A stretch of 64,000 nucleotides of DNA from Mycolicibacterium confluentis. Lineage in GTDB: Bacteria; Actinomycetota; Actinomycetes; Mycobacteriales; Mycobacteriaceae. Where the stretch lies: assembly GCF_010729895.1 (NCBI RefSeq), contig NZ_AP022612.1, positions 558,001 to 622,000 of the forward strand. Reading direction: 5' to 3'. This document shows, in pieces, positions 1 to 9,203 of this stretch. The stretch's first letter is position 1; every line of letters begins with the position of its first letter. Both the position numbers and the translations under genes were made by a program. The notes beneath the pieces were generated by a model. That model made no database searches, was not told the origin of the DNA, and saw only the letters and a program-made list of their open reading frames with translations.

Positions 1-516
1 GTCATCGCGGTGCTCGCGACGCTCGGCCTGCTGCTGGCGATCTCCGATCTGATCGGCAAGCCCGAGGGCTTCGCGGTCGGTTGGGCGTTCTGGGTGTTCC
101 TCGCCGCTTCTCTGCTGCAGACCATCGCCGCGATCGGCGCCCTGCTGCTCGAGTCCGGGGTGATCACCCCGCCCGCGCCGCGGCCCAAGTACGACCAGCC
201 CCAGTACGGGCAGTACGGCCCGCCCGGGGGTTACTACGGCCAGCAGCCCGGCGCGCCGGGCCCCGGCCAGGGACAGCGTCCCGGCTACCCGTCGCAGTAC
301 GGCGGCGGCTACCCGCAGCAGCAGGGGCCGTCGGCCGGCGGCTACGGAGCACCGCAGGGTGGCGCACAGCAGGGTCCGCCGACTCCGCCGACCGGGTACC
401 CGAGCTTCAGCCCGCCGCCCGCGGTGGGTTCGGCTCAGCCGCCGAGCGGTGGGTACACCCCGGGTGCTCCCACCCAGCAGGCGCCCACGCCGCCCACCGG
501 CCCGACCACGCCCTAG
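1..516 (+). CDS. Proline/glycine-rich membrane protein, 34 kDa antigen family (5' end missing)
   Basis: The reading frame is open from the window edge, so the start lies upstream. The visible part has at least one and probably two hydrophobic segments in the first 55 residues, then a long disordered tail rich in Pro, Gly, Gln and Tyr with repeated YGQ/GGY-type units. This matches the C-terminal half of the mycobacterial 34 kDa antigen family (Rv0954 type, DUF5336). Position just before perM and purN is the same as in M. tuberculosis. The molecular function is unknown; it is probably an inner-membrane or divisome-associated protein. Confidence 0.75.
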   Translation, partial: VIAVLATLGLLLAISDLIGKPEGFAVGWAFWVFLAASLLQTIAAIGALLLESGVITPPAPRPKYDQPQYGQYGPPGGYYGQQPGAPGPGQGQRPGYPSQYGGGYPQQQGPSAGGYGAPQGGAQQGPPTPPTGYPSFSPPPAVGSAQPPSGGYTPGAPTQQAPTPPTGPTTP

Positions 517-525
517 TCGTACTCG

Positions 526-552
526 TCCGCACCCGGCATCGCCGGGTGCGGA
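526..552 (+). terminator. GC-rich hairpin after the antigen gene
   Basis: A 12-bp perfect stem (TCCGCACCCGGC with its complement) and a 3-nt loop lie 10 bp after the stop codon. There is no U-tract, so this is a mycobacterial-type hairpin terminator at best. Confidence 0.5.
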
Positions 553-566
553 CCAGTCGGACGTGA

Positions 567-1979
567 ATGCACGACAACCGCACGGCGGGCGCACGACAGG
601 CCCGTGATCTGGTCCGGGTCGCGTTCGGCCCGGCGATCGTCGCGTTAGTGATCATCGCGGCGATCGTTCTCCTGCAACTTCTCATCGCCAACAGCGATAT
701 GACCGGCGCGTTCGGCGCCATCGCCAGTATGTGGCTGGGTGTCCACGGGGTGCCCATCTCCATCGGCGGCCGCGAACTCGGCGTGATGCCGCTGTTGCCG
801 ATCCTCCTCATGGTGTGGGGTACGGCGCACACCACCGCAGCCGCGGTGCCCGATCGAGGCACCGGCAAGCCGTCCTGGTTCGTCATCCGCTGGGTGGTCG
901 CCTCTGCGCTCGGCGGGCCCATGCTGGTCGCGGCGATCGCCCTGGCGGTCATCCACGACGCAGCGTCGGTCCTCACCGAACTCCAGACGCCCAGTGCGTC
1001 CCACGCTTTTGCCGCGGTGCTCGGGGTCCACGCGGCCGGCGCCGCACTCGGCGTCGGCTCCAAGGTGGGGCGCCGCGCCCTGGCGGCCTCGCCGCTGCCG
1101 GACTGGCTGGCCGATGCTGGGCGCGCCGCCACGGCCGGTGTGCTGGCCCTGTTCGGTCTCTCGGCCGCTGCCACCACGTTGTCGCTGGTGGTGCACTGGT
1201 CGACGATGCACGAGTTGTACGGCATCACCGACTCCCTCTTCGGGCAGTTCAGCCTCACCGTGCTGGCCGTGCTCTACATCCCCAACGTCGTCGTGGGCAC
1301 CGCCGCGATGGCGGTCGGGTCGTCGGCCCACGTCGGTTTCGCGACCTTCAGTTCGTTCACGGTGTTCGGCGGCGACATCCCCGCGGTGCCGATTCTCGCG
1401 GCCGCACCCTCGCCGCCGCTGGGCCCGGTGTGGGTGGCGCTGTTGATCATCGGCGCGGCCTCGGGCGTCGCCCTGGGTCAGCAGTGCGCGCGCCGACCGA
1501 TGCCGCTGCTTCCCGCGCTGTCCAAGGTCGCCGTCGCCTCGGCTCTGGCGGCCGGCGTGATGGCACTGCTCGGCGCCATGGGCGGGGGAGCACTGGGCAA
1601 TTTCGGCCACGTCGGGGTGGACCAGGCGACGTTCGGGCCGGCCGTGTTCCTGTGGTTCTTCGTCGTCGGCTCGGTGACCGTGGCGATGGCGGGCGGCCTG
1701 ACCAAGCGGCCCAAGCCCCCGCCGCGGCCCGAACCCATGCGTGAACTCGAAGCGCGCCAGGAACCGCCGCACGAGGAGGCGCTGTTCACCGACGATGTCG
1801 AAACCAACGCCTTCGAACCGCTGTCCGACGAGGACGACGCGGTGACCGAGGCCATCGTCATGCCGCAGCGTTCTGAGGTCCCTCGCGGGCCCGTCGACGA
1901 CCTGCCCGACGCCGAGGATCTGTGGGAGGTCGACAACGACCGACCCACCGCCCCCGAACCGCCCGAGCGGTCCGACTAA
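567..1979 (+). CDS. perM: PerM-like polytopic membrane protein (DUF6350)
   Basis: 470 residues with a run of hydrophobic segments across the first ~380 residues and a cytoplasmic, acidic, Pro/Glu-rich tail of about 90 residues. Sequence type and position directly before purN-purH match Rv0955 (PerM), an integral membrane protein that supports cell division and persistence in M. tuberculosis, reportedly by stabilising divisome component FtsB. ATG at 567 follows the preceding hairpin. purN begins 9 bp after the stop codon, so the genes are probably cotranscribed. The divisome role is taken from the family, not visible here. Confidence 0.8.
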   Translation: MHDNRTAGARQARDLVRVAFGPAIVALVIIAAIVLLQLLIANSDMTGAFGAIASMWLGVHGVPISIGGRELGVMPLLPILLMVWGTAHTTAAAVPDRGTGKPSWFVIRWVVASALGGPMLVAAIALAVIHDAASVLTELQTPSASHAFAAVLGVHAAGAALGVGSKVGRRALAASPLPDWLADAGRAATAGVLALFGLSAAATTLSLVVHWSTMHELYGITDSLFGQFSLTVLAVLYIPNVVVGTAAMAVGSSAHVGFATFSSFTVFGGDIPAVPILAAAPSPPLGPVWVALLIIGAASGVALGQQCARRPMPLLPALSKVAVASALAAGVMALLGAMGGGALGNFGHVGVDQATFGPAVFLWFFVVGSVTVAMAGGLTKRPKPPPRPEPMRELEARQEPPHEEALFTDDVETNAFEPLSDEDDAVTEAIVMPQRSEVPRGPVDDLPDAEDLWEVDNDRPTAPEPPERSD

Positions 1980-1988
1980 GCTTTCCGC

Positions 1989-2627
1989 GTGCAGCAACCG
2001 CTCCAGATACCTCCCAGCGCGCCGTCCCGGCTGGTCGTGCTGGCTTCGGGTACCGGTTCGCTGTTGGCTTCGCTACTGGAGGTCAGCAACGTCGCCGACG
2101 GCGACTATCCGGCGCGTGTGGTGGCCGTGGGGGTGGACCGGGACTGCCGGGCCGCCGAGATCGCGGCCGACGCCGGCATCCCGGCCTTCACGACCCGGCT
2201 GCGCGACCATCCCGACCGCGAGGCATGGGACGTCGCCCTCACGGAGGCGGTGCTGATGCACGAACCCGACCTGGTGGTGTCTGCCGGGTTCATGAAGATT
2301 CTTGGGCCGAAGTTCCTTTCGACCTTCCCGGGCCGGGTGGTCAACACCCATCCCGCGCTGTTGCCGTCATTCCCGGGCGCGCACGCGGTGCGCGACGCGA
2401 TGGCCTACGGCGTGCGCGTGACGGGAACGACGGTGCACCTGGTGGACAGCGGTGTCGACACCGGCCCGATCCTGGCGCAGGAGGCGGTCGAGGTGCGCGA
2501 CGACGACACAGAAGAGACTCTGCACGAACGCATCAAGGTCGTCGAACGACGGCTGCTGGTGGACGTGCTCGCCGCGATGGCAACGCGCGGTGTGATCTGG
2601 AACGGACGAAAGGCGACCTTCGGATGA
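1989..2627 (+). CDS. purN: Phosphoribosylglycinamide formyltransferase (GART)
   Basis: Transfers a formyl group from 10-formyl-tetrahydrofolate to GAR, third step of de novo purine synthesis. 212 residues, normal for PurN. Visible motifs are the N-terminal nucleotide loop (SGTGSLL, where most homologs have SGNGSN), the catalytic segment [12 protein letters not shown] with the Asn and His, and the catalytic Asp region [13 protein letters not shown] start. It overlaps purH by four bases (ATGA), so the two consecutive pathway genes are translationally coupled. Confidence 0.95.
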   Translation: MQQPLQIPPSAPSRLVVLASGTGSLLASLLEVSNVADGDYPARVVAVGVDRDCRAAEIAADAGIPAFTTRLRDHPDREAWDVALTEAVLMHEPDLVVSAGFMKILGPKFLSTFPGRVVNTHPALLPSFPGAHAVRDAMAYGVRVTGTTVHLVDSGVDTGPILAQEAVEVRDDDTEETLHERIKVVERRLLVDVLAAMATRGVIWNGRKATFG

Positions 2628-4186
2628 GCGAACGTAAACCGATCCGGCGCGCGTTGATCAGTGTGTACGACAAGACCGGCCTGGCCGAGTTGGCGCGTGG
2701 CCTGCACGAAGCCGGCGTGGCGATCGTGTCGACAGGCTCCACCGCGAAAAAGATTGCCGAGCAGGGCATTCCGGTGACCCCCGTCGAGGACGTCACAGGC
2801 TTCCCCGAGGTGCTCGACGGCCGAGTCAAGACCCTGCATCCCAAGGTGCACGCCGGTCTGCTGGCTGATCTGCGCAAGCCCGAGCATGCCGCGGCCCTCG
2901 AGGAGTTGGGCGTTGAGGCCTTCGAACTCGTCGTGGTCAACCTCTACCCGTTCAGCGAGACCGTCGCCTCGGGCGCCGGTCCGGACGAGTGCGTCGAGCA
3001 GATCGACATCGGCGGGCCGTCGATGGTGCGCGCCGCGGCCAAGAACCATCCGAGCGTGGCAGTCGTCGTCGACCCCATCGGGTACGACGGCGTGCTGGCC
3101 GCCGTGCGGTCCGGCGGGTTCACCCTCGCCGAGCGGAAGATCCTGGCCTCGTTGGCGTTTCGGCACACCGCCGAGTACGACGTGGCCGTCGCGACCTGGA
3201 TGGGGTCGACGCTCGCCCCCGAGGAGCCCGCCCAGAAGCTGCCGCAGTGGTTCGGTGGCACCTATCGCCGCACCGCGGTGCTGCGCTACGGCGAGAACCC
3301 GCATCAGCAGGCCGCGCTCTACCGCGACAACACCGCGTGGCCGGGCTTGGCGCAGGCCGAGCAGCTGCACGGAAAAGAGATGTCCTACAACAACTTCACC
3401 GACTCGGATGCGGCCTGGCGCGCGGCGTTCGATCATGAGGAGACCTGCGTCGCGATCATCAAGCACGCCAACCCGTGCGGTATCGCGATCTCGTCGGTGT
3501 CGGTGGCCGACGCGCATCGCAAGGCCCATGAGTGTGATCCGCTGAGCGCATTCGGCGGCGTGATCGCCACCAACTCGACCGTCAGCGTCGAGATGGCCGA
3601 GACCGTTTCTGAGATCTTCACCGAGGTGATCATCGCCCCGGCGTATGAGGACGGCGCCGTGGAGATCCTGGCGCGAAAGAAGAACATCCGGATCCTGGTG
3701 GCCTCGGAGCCTCTCATCGGGGGCACCGAGTTCCGTCAGGTCAGCGGCGGCCTGCTGGTGCAGACCCGCGACGAGTTCGACGCCGAGGGCGACGACCCGG
3801 CCAACTGGACGCTGGCCACCGGTGAACCGGCGGACACGGCCACGCTGGCCGACCTGAAGTTCGCCTGGCGCACCGGACGCGCGGTGAAGTCCAATGCGAT
3901 CGTGGTGGCCAAGGACGGCGCGACGGTGGGCGTCGGCATGGGACAGGTCAACCGGGTCGACGCGGCCCGTCTGGCGGTGGAGCGTGCCGGTGACCGCACC
4001 CAGGGCGCGGTGGCGGCCTCGGATGCGTTCTTCCCGTTCCCCGACGGCTTGGAGGTGCTGACCGCGGCGGGCGTCAAGGCCGTCGTGCACCCCGGAGGTT
4101 CGATGCGCGACGAACTGGTGACCGAGGCTGCGGCCAAGGCCGGCATCACGCTGTACCTCACCGGCGCCCGGCACTTCGCGCACTGA
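2624..4186 (+). CDS. purH: Bifunctional AICAR transformylase / IMP cyclohydrolase
   Basis: Catalyses the last two steps to IMP. 520 residues from ATG 2624, the typical size. The N-terminal IMP cyclohydrolase (MGS-like) domain begins [11 protein letters not shown] and contains the STGST loop and the [10 protein letters not shown] motif. The C-terminal AICAR transformylase domain contains the catalytic Lys-His in IIKHANPCG and ends in the conserved LTGARHF(A)H. The frame is open further upstream, but ATG 2624 is chosen because it overlaps the purN stop and matches the conserved N-terminus. Confidence 0.96.
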   Translation: MSERKPIRRALISVYDKTGLAELARGLHEAGVAIVSTGSTAKKIAEQGIPVTPVEDVTGFPEVLDGRVKTLHPKVHAGLLADLRKPEHAAALEELGVEAFELVVVNLYPFSETVASGAGPDECVEQIDIGGPSMVRAAAKNHPSVAVVVDPIGYDGVLAAVRSGGFTLAERKILASLAFRHTAEYDVAVATWMGSTLAPEEPAQKLPQWFGGTYRRTAVLRYGENPHQQAALYRDNTAWPGLAQAEQLHGKEMSYNNFTDSDAAWRAAFDHEETCVAIIKHANPCGIAISSVSVADAHRKAHECDPLSAFGGVIATNSTVSVEMAETVSEIFTEVIIAPAYEDGAVEILARKKNIRILVASEPLIGGTEFRQVSGGLLVQTRDEFDAEGDDPANWTLATGEPADTATLADLKFAWRTGRAVKSNAIVVAKDGATVGVGMGQVNRVDAARLAVERAGDRTQGAVAASDAFFPFPDGLEVLTAAGVKAVVHPGGSMRDELVTEAAAKAGITLYLTGARHFAH

Positions 4187-4187
4187 C

Positions 4188-4592
4188 GTGACCGAATACC
4201 TGGACGCACCCCTGCCCAAGTTCGGCGACTACTCGACGTTGGGCATCGCGCCCGCCGGTGAAGTCGTGATGATCGCGGGCCAGTTGGGCGCCGACGCCGA
4301 CGGTGAGTTTCCCGCCGACGGCGCCGAGCAGACGAGACTGACGTTCGCCAACATCGGCACCGCGTTGGCGGCCGCTGGGCTGGGCTTCGAGCACGTGGTC
4401 GGCTTCCGCACCTATGTGGTCGGCCGCGAGTCGATTCCGGAGTTCGTCGCCGGACGCAGGCAGGTGTACCCGGAGATCTACCCGTCGGGCGTCTACCCGC
4501 CGAACACGCTTCTGATCGTCAGCGGCCTCGTGTCGGAGACGGCCAAGGTCGAGATCGAGGCGCTTGCGGTCCGTCCAGCGGCCAACCGATAA
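4188..4592 (+). CDS. RidA-family protein (YjgF/UK114)
   Basis: 134 residues with the RidA fold signature: an early GQLG-type strand (VMIAGQLGAD), a central helix (TRLTFANIGTALAAAG) and the C-terminal VxIEALAV strand. Family members deaminate reactive enamine/imine intermediates or bind small ligands as trimers. The conserved Arg of true RidA (SGQ...R) is not clearly placed, so it could be a non-catalytic member. GTG start one base after the purH stop, so it is in the purine operon. Confidence 0.8.
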   Translation: MTEYLDAPLPKFGDYSTLGIAPAGEVVMIAGQLGADADGEFPADGAEQTRLTFANIGTALAAAGLGFEHVVGFRTYVVGRESIPEFVAGRRQVYPEIYPSGVYPPNTLLIVSGLVSETAKVEIEALAVRPAANR

Positions 4593-4636
4593 GCCTTATT
4601 CCGCCGTTCGCATAACGCGCAATTGCGGGGGAGCAC

Positions 4637-4675
4637 ATGACCACTCCGCCGACCCGTCGTAGCGTGGAGTGGTGA
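4637..4675 (+). CDS. Possible 12-codon leader peptide coupled to the MoxR gene
   Basis: ATG 4637 lies just after a GGGGGAG run and is followed by 12 sense codons (Met-Thr-Thr-Pro-Pro-Thr-Arg-Arg-Ser-Val-Glu-Trp). The stop TGA at 4673-4675 overlaps the GTG start at 4672 as GTGA, the usual geometry of coupled mycobacterial genes. There is no other good Shine-Dalgarno sequence for the downstream gene. The SD to ATG distance is rather short (3-5 nt), so real translation is an inference. Confidence 0.35.
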   Translation: MTTPPTRRSVEW

Positions 4676-6054
4676 CATCACCAAACGATCAGCCTCGTAC
4701 TGTCGGTGAGCTGCGTGCCACCGGTCATGAAGAGAAGAGCGTCAAGCAGGAACTCCGCGACAATCTGCTGGCGGCGCTCGCCGACGGAACCGACGTCTGG
4801 CCGGGGATCTTCGGCTTCGAAGACACCGTGTTGCCGCAGGTCGAACGCGCGCTGATCGCCGGTCACGACTTCGTTCTCCTCGGTGAGCGCGGTCAGGGCA
4901 AGACGCGTCTGCTGCGCTCTCTGGTGGGTCTGCTCGACGAGTGGACGCCGGTGATCGCCGGTTCGGAACTCGGCGAGCACCCCTACAGCCCCATCACGCC
5001 CGAGTCGATCCGGCGTGTGGCCGAGTCCGGCGACGATCTGCCCATCGAGTGGCGGCACCGCAGTGAGCGCTACACCGAGAAGCTCGCGACCCCCGACACC
5101 AGCGTCGCGGACCTCGTCGGCGACATCGATCCGATCAAGGTCGCCGAGGGACGCAGCCTCGGGGATCCCGAGACCATCGCCTACGGCCTGATCCCGCGCG
5201 CCCACCGCGGCATCGTCGCGGTCAACGAGTTGCCCGACCTCGCCGAGCGCATCCAGGTGTCGATGCTCAACGTCATGGAGGAGCGCGACATCCAGGTGCG
5301 CGGCTACACGCTGCGCCTTCCGCTGGACGTTCTGGTGGTCGCCAGCGCCAACCCCGAGGACTACACGAACCGTGGCCGGATCATCACTCCGCTCAAGGAC
5401 CGGTTCGGGGCCGAGATTCGGACCCACTACCCGCTGGAACTCGACGCCGAGGTCGGCGTCATCAGCCAGGAGGCGCACCTGTCGGCCGAGGTGCCGGAGT
5501 ACCTGCTGCAGATCATCGCGCGGTTCGCGCGTCTGCTGCGCGAGTCCAATTCGGTGGACCAGCGCTCCGGTGTGTCCGCGCGGTTCGCGATCGCGGCCGC
5601 CGAGACCGTCGCCGCCTCGGCCCGCCACCGCGGCGCGATCCTGGGTGAGCAGGAACCGGTGGCCCGAGTCGTCGACCTGAGCACCATCATCGACGTGCTT
5701 CGCGGCAAGCTGGAGTTCGAATCCGGTGAGGAGGGCCGCGAGCAGGCTGTGCTCGAACACCTTCTTCGCCGGGCCACCGCCGACACCGCGTCGCGTGCGC
5801 TCGGCGGGTTGGATGTCGGCCCCCTGGTGGCCGCCGTCGAGGCCGGCTCACCGGTGACCACGGGTGAGCGGGTCAGCGCCAAGGACGTGCTGGCGGCACT
5901 GCCGGACCTGCCGGTGCTCGACGAGATCGCGCAGCGCCTGGGCGCGGAGTCCGACGGACAGCGTGCGTCGGCGACCGAGTTGGCGCTCGAGGCGCTGTAT
6001 CTGGCCAAGCGCATCGACAAGGTGTCCGGTGAAGGCGAAACGGTCTATGGCTGA
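4672..6054 (+). CDS. MoxR-type AAA+ ATPase (Rv0958-like, annotated Mg-chelatase subunit)
   Basis: 460 residues. Walker A GERGQGKT at about residues 71-78, a Walker B-like segment IVAVNELPDL, and a sensor-type Asn region VVASANPEDYTNRGRII place it in the MoxR/Mg-chelatase ChlI branch. Such ATPases work with VWA proteins as chaperone or metal-insertion pairs, and the next gene encodes one and overlaps it by 8 bp. Mycobacteria make no bacteriochlorophyll, so a true chelatase role is unlikely. GTG 4669 is an alternative start; 4672 is preferred because of the GTGA overlap with the short upstream ORF. Confidence 0.85.
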   Translation: MTSPNDQPRTVGELRATGHEEKSVKQELRDNLLAALADGTDVWPGIFGFEDTVLPQVERALIAGHDFVLLGERGQGKTRLLRSLVGLLDEWTPVIAGSELGEHPYSPITPESIRRVAESGDDLPIEWRHRSERYTEKLATPDTSVADLVGDIDPIKVAEGRSLGDPETIAYGLIPRAHRGIVAVNELPDLAERIQVSMLNVMEERDIQVRGYTLRLPLDVLVVASANPEDYTNRGRIITPLKDRFGAEIRTHYPLELDAEVGVISQEAHLSAEVPEYLLQIIARFARLLRESNSVDQRSGVSARFAIAAAETVAASARHRGAILGEQEPVARVVDLSTIIDVLRGKLEFESGEEGREQAVLEHLLRRATADTASRALGGLDVGPLVAAVEAGSPVTTGERVSAKDVLAALPDLPVLDEIAQRLGAESDGQRASATELALEALYLAKRIDKVSGEGETVYG

Positions 6055-8110
6055 ACGCACCTCGAGATATTCGAGATACACCGGCGGGCCTGACCCGCTG
6101 GCGCCCCCGGTCGATCTGCGTGAGGCGTTGGAGCAGATCGGGCAGGACGTCATGGAGGGCTCCTCGCCGCGCCGTGCGCTGCAGGAGATGCTGCGTCGCG
6201 GCACCCAGAACATGAAGGGTGCGGACAAGCTGGCCGCTGAGGCCAACCGCCGGCGTCGAGAACTGCTGCAGCGCAACAACCTCGACGGCACCCTGCAGGA
6301 GATCAAAAAACTGCTCGACGAGGCGGTGCTCGCCGAGCGCAAGGAGTTGGCGCGCGCGTTGGACGACGACGCGCGGTTCGGTGAACTGCAGTTGGAGTCG
6401 CTGTCGCCGTCACCGGCCAAGGCCGTGCAGGAACTCTCCGAGTACGACTGGCGGTCTCAGGAGGCCCGGCAGAAGTACGAGCAGATCAAGGACCTGATGG
6501 GTCGCGAGATGCTCGACCAGCGGTTCGCCGGGATGAAGCAGGCCCTGGAGAACGCCACCGACGAGGACCGTCAGCGCGTCAACGACATGCTCGACGACCT
6601 GAACAATCTGCTGGACAAGCATGCGGAAGGGAAGGATTCGCAAGCAGACTTTGATGACTTCATGGATAAGCACGGCGAGTTCTTCCCGGAGAACCCGAAG
6701 AACATCGACGAGCTTCTCGATTCCCTGGCCCAGCGGGCCGCGGCGGCCCAGCGCTTCCGCAACAGCCTGTCCGAGCAGCAGCGCGCCGAGTTGGATGCGT
6801 TGGCGCAGCAGGCTTTCGGATCGCCGTCGCTGATGAATGCGCTGAACCGGCTGGACTCGCACCTGCAGGCCGCGCGTCCCGGCGAGGACTGGGACGGTTC
6901 GCAGCGCTTCTCCGGCGACGATCCGATGGGGATGGGCGAGGGTGCCCAGGCGATGGCCGACATCGCCGAACTCGAGCAGTTGGCCGAGCAGTTGTCGCAG
7001 TCCTATGCCGGGGCGTCGATGGACGACGTGGACCTCGACATGCTGGCGCGCCAACTGGGCGACGAGGCCGCCGTCAATGCGCGCACCCTGGCTGATCTGG
7101 AGCGCGCGCTGATGAACCAGGGCTTCCTGGATCGTGGTTCCGACGGGCAGTGGCGGTTGTCGCCGAAGGCGATGCGTCAGCTTGGGCAGGCCGCGCTTCG
7201 TGATGTGGCGCAACAGCTTTCCGGGCGGCACGGTGAGCGCCAGACCCGGCGCGCCGGTGCTGCGGGGGAGTTGACCGGGGCGACGCGGCCCTGGGCGTTC
7301 GGCGACACCGAGCCGTGGAACGTCACCCGGACGCTGACCAATGCCGTGCTCCGCACGGCGGCGACCAATGCGGGTCCGATCCGCACGGCGGCGACCAATG
7401 CGGGTCCGATCCGCACGGCGGCGACCAACACGGGATCACTGCGCGAGGCCGGGCCCGGGGAGGAGGCTCGGCCCATTCGGATCACGGTCGAGGACGTCGA
7501 GGTGTCCGAGACCGAGACGCGGACCCAGGCTGCCGTCGCGCTGTTGGTGGACACGTCGTTCTCCATGGTGATGGAGAACCGATGGCTGCCGATGAAGCGC
7601 ACCGCCTTGGCGCTCAACCATCTGGTGAGCACCCGGTTCCGTTCAGATGACCTGCAGATCATCGCGTTTGGTCGCTACGCCAGGACCGTGACGGCGGCCG
7701 AGCTGACCGGTTTGGAAGGCGTGTATGAGCAGGGCACCAACCTGCATCACGCCCTGGCGCTGGCGACCCGGCATCTGCGCCGGCATCCCAATGCCCAGCC
7801 CGTCGTGCTGATCGTCACCGACGGTGAGCCCACCGCGCATCTGGAGGATTACGGCGGTGACCAGGGGGCGTCGGTGTTCTTCGACTATCCGCCACACCCG
7901 CGCACCATCGGGTTGACCGTCAAGGGTTTTGACGAGATCGCCCGTCTGGGTGCGCAGGTCACCATCTTCCGGTTGGGCAGTGACCCGGGCCTGGCGCGGT
8001 TCATCGACCAGGTGGCGCGCAGGGTCGAGGGCCGAGTCGTCGAGCCTGATCTCGACGGGTTGGGTGCCGCCGTGGTGGGTGACTACCTGAAGGCGCGGCG
8101 TCGGCGTTAG
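6047..8110 (+). CDS. VWA-domain protein, partner of the MoxR ATPase (Rv0959-like)
   Basis: 687 residues from ATG 6047. The first ~450 residues are mostly charged helices; the C-terminal ~190 residues form a von Willebrand A domain with the MIDAS sequence DTSFS (D at about residue 502), a later Thr in EQGTNLHHAL and the Asp in IVTDGEPTAH. MoxR-VWA pairs act in protein or metal-complex maturation. It overlaps its ATPase gene, as in M. tuberculosis. Between the two regions lies a linker expanded by an in-frame 30-bp repeat. Confidence 0.88.
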   Translation: MAERTSRYSRYTGGPDPLAPPVDLREALEQIGQDVMEGSSPRRALQEMLRRGTQNMKGADKLAAEANRRRRELLQRNNLDGTLQEIKKLLDEAVLAERKELARALDDDARFGELQLESLSPSPAKAVQELSEYDWRSQEARQKYEQIKDLMGREMLDQRFAGMKQALENATDEDRQRVNDMLDDLNNLLDKHAEGKDSQADFDDFMDKHGEFFPENPKNIDELLDSLAQRAAAAQRFRNSLSEQQRAELDALAQQAFGSPSLMNALNRLDSHLQAARPGEDWDGSQRFSGDDPMGMGEGAQAMADIAELEQLAEQLSQSYAGASMDDVDLDMLARQLGDEAAVNARTLADLERALMNQGFLDRGSDGQWRLSPKAMRQLGQAALRDVAQQLSGRHGERQTRRAGAAGELTGATRPWAFGDTEPWNVTRTLTNAVLRTAATNAGPIRTAATNAGPIRTAATNTGSLREAGPGEEARPIRITVEDVEVSETETRTQAAVALLVDTSFSMVMENRWLPMKRTALALNHLVSTRFRSDDLQIIAFGRYARTVTAAELTGLEGVYEQGTNLHHALALATRHLRRHPNAQPVVLIVTDGEPTAHLEDYGGDQGASVFFDYPPHPRTIGLTVKGFDEIARLGAQVTIFRLGSDPGLARFIDQVARRVEGRVVEPDLDGLGAAVVGDYLKARRRR
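7351..7440 (+). repeat. In-frame 30-bp tandem repeat, three units
   Basis: Units start at 7351, 7381 and 7411. The first two are identical over 30 bp; the third differs near its end. Each encodes ten residues beginning RTAATN, in the linker just before the VWA domain. Confidence 0.9.
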
Positions 8111-8159
8111 GGGTTGCCCCGGCGTGTTTTTCCGCGGCGTTGGTTGTCGTGGCGAAAAA

Positions 8160-8205
8160 GTGCGGAATTGCAGGGAAATCGGCTGATTTGCCTGCAATTT
8201 CGCAC
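8160..8205. repeat. Intergenic near-perfect palindrome (possible REP-like element)
   Basis: Outer arms GTGCGGAATTGCAGG (8160-8174) and CCTGCAATTTCGCAC (8191-8205) match at 14 of 15 positions. Inner arms GAAATC/GATTTG leave a 4-nt loop. The outer arm sequence (CGAAATTGCA type) is also found in the palindromes at 57961, 58055 and 59003. It lies between the VWA gene and the arsR-type gene, 49 bp past the stop, so it could also act as a terminator, although no U-tract follows. Confidence 0.7.
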
Positions 8206-8291
8206 ATTTCGGCGGGTTTGGCGCGGGGTGGTTGCGCGACGCGACCGCCCCACCCCGTGCGATGACTCCAAGAACGCATACCGGAAACCCC

Positions 8292-8322
8292 TTGACAACG
8301 TACAACCGATCGGTTGTATGTT
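8292..8322 (+). promoter_or_regulatory. Promoter with embedded 18-bp palindromic operator for the ArsR-type gene
   Basis: A consensus -35 TTGACA (8292-8297) and a -10 TATGTT (8317-8322) flank a perfect palindrome TACAACCGATCGGTTGTA (8301-8318). The -10 ends 6 bp before GTG 8329, so the transcript is probably leaderless. The position is ideal for autorepression by the ArsR-type product. Confidence 0.75.
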
Positions 8323-8328
8323 GAAGGC

Positions 8329-8676
8329 GTGACCGTGATTGACGAGAGCAGAGCCGACGCCCTGTTCCACGCGCTCGCCGACCGAACCCGGCGCGACATC
8401 CTGCGCCGCGTGCTGGCCGGCGAGCATTCGATCTCCGAACTCGCGGTCAAGTACGACGTCAGCTTCGCCGCGGTGCAGAAGCACGTCGCCGTCCTGGAGA
8501 AGTCCGGGCTGCTCATCAAGCGGCGGCGTGGCCGCGAGCAGTTGGCCAGCGGTGACGTCGCGGCGGTGCGCTCGGTGGCGGCCCTGCTCACCGAGCTTGA
8601 ACAGGTGTGGCGTGGCCGCATCGCCCGCATCGACGACCTGATCGCAGCCGACAACAACGAGAACAAGGAGAACTGA
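8329..8676 (+). CDS. ArsR-family transcriptional regulator
   Basis: 115 residues forming a winged helix-turn-helix: LADRTRRDILRRVL, then the recognition helix region VSFAAVQKHVAVLEKSGLL and a basic wing KRRRGREQ. It lacks the CxC metal-binding motif of metal-sensing ArsR proteins. It belongs to the subgroup that is paired with an SRPBCC/AHSA1 protein, encoded here 3 bp downstream. GTG 8329 is chosen because the -10 box sits 6-7 bp upstream (leaderless start). Confidence 0.88.
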   Translation: MTVIDESRADALFHALADRTRRDILRRVLAGEHSISELAVKYDVSFAAVQKHVAVLEKSGLLIKRRRGREQLASGDVAAVRSVAALLTELEQVWRGRIARIDDLIAADNNENKEN

Positions 8677-8679
8677 ACC

Positions 8680-9162
8680 ATGCCCGTGACCGACGTTCAG
8701 CACGATCTCGACAGCCTCACCCTGACCATCACGGCCGAGTTCGCCGCCCCGGTGGAACGCATCTGGCAGGTGTACGCGGACCCGCGCCAACTCGAGAAGA
8801 TCTGGGGCCCGCCGAGCCACCCGGCGACGGTCGTCGACCACGACCTCACTCCCGGTGGCCGGGTCACGTACTTCATGACCGGTCCCGACGGCGAAAAGTA
8901 CGCCGGATACTGGCAGATCACCGCCGTCAACGAGCCGACGAGCTTCTCGTTCCTCGACGGCTTCGCCGACTCGGACTTCAACCCGAACCCCGACCTGCCG
9001 GTCTCGGAGAACAATTACACCTTCACCGAACACAACGGCGGCACCCGCGCGCGGTACGTGGGCACCTACGCCTCTGTCGAAGCGCTCCAGCAGGTGCTCG
9101 ACATGGGCGTCGTCGAAGGCGCATCGTCGGCCATCAACCAGATCGACGACCTGCTTGCGTGA
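8680..9162 (+). CDS. SRPBCC (AHSA1-like) domain protein
   Basis: 160 residues with the START-like pattern: an early strand IxxEFAAPVERIWQVYADPRQL, a WG(P)PSHPATV segment, the FxxTGPDGEKYAGYWQI sheet and a C-terminal helix. These proteins have a hydrophobic ligand pocket and typically accompany an ArsR-type regulator. An AAGGAG sequence in the last codons of the upstream gene serves as its ribosome binding site. Ligand unknown. Confidence 0.85.
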   Translation: MPVTDVQHDLDSLTLTITAEFAAPVERIWQVYADPRQLEKIWGPPSHPATVVDHDLTPGGRVTYFMTGPDGEKYAGYWQITAVNEPTSFSFLDGFADSDFNPNPDLPVSENNYTFTEHNGGTRARYVGTYASVEALQQVLDMGVVEGASSAINQIDDLLA

Positions 9163-9203
9163 ATCGGTGGCCGCGCGGCAGTAACTGCCCTTATGGTGTT
9201 GCC

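Noticed and set aside
645..1997. Long antisense reading frame opposite perM (and many similar ones, such as 2405-4219, 17172-18314, 19309-20541, 36404-37726, 58280-60667)
   Set aside because: High G+C codon bias keeps the other frames open. The translations are Arg/Gly/His-rich, show no domain and shadow well-supported genes.
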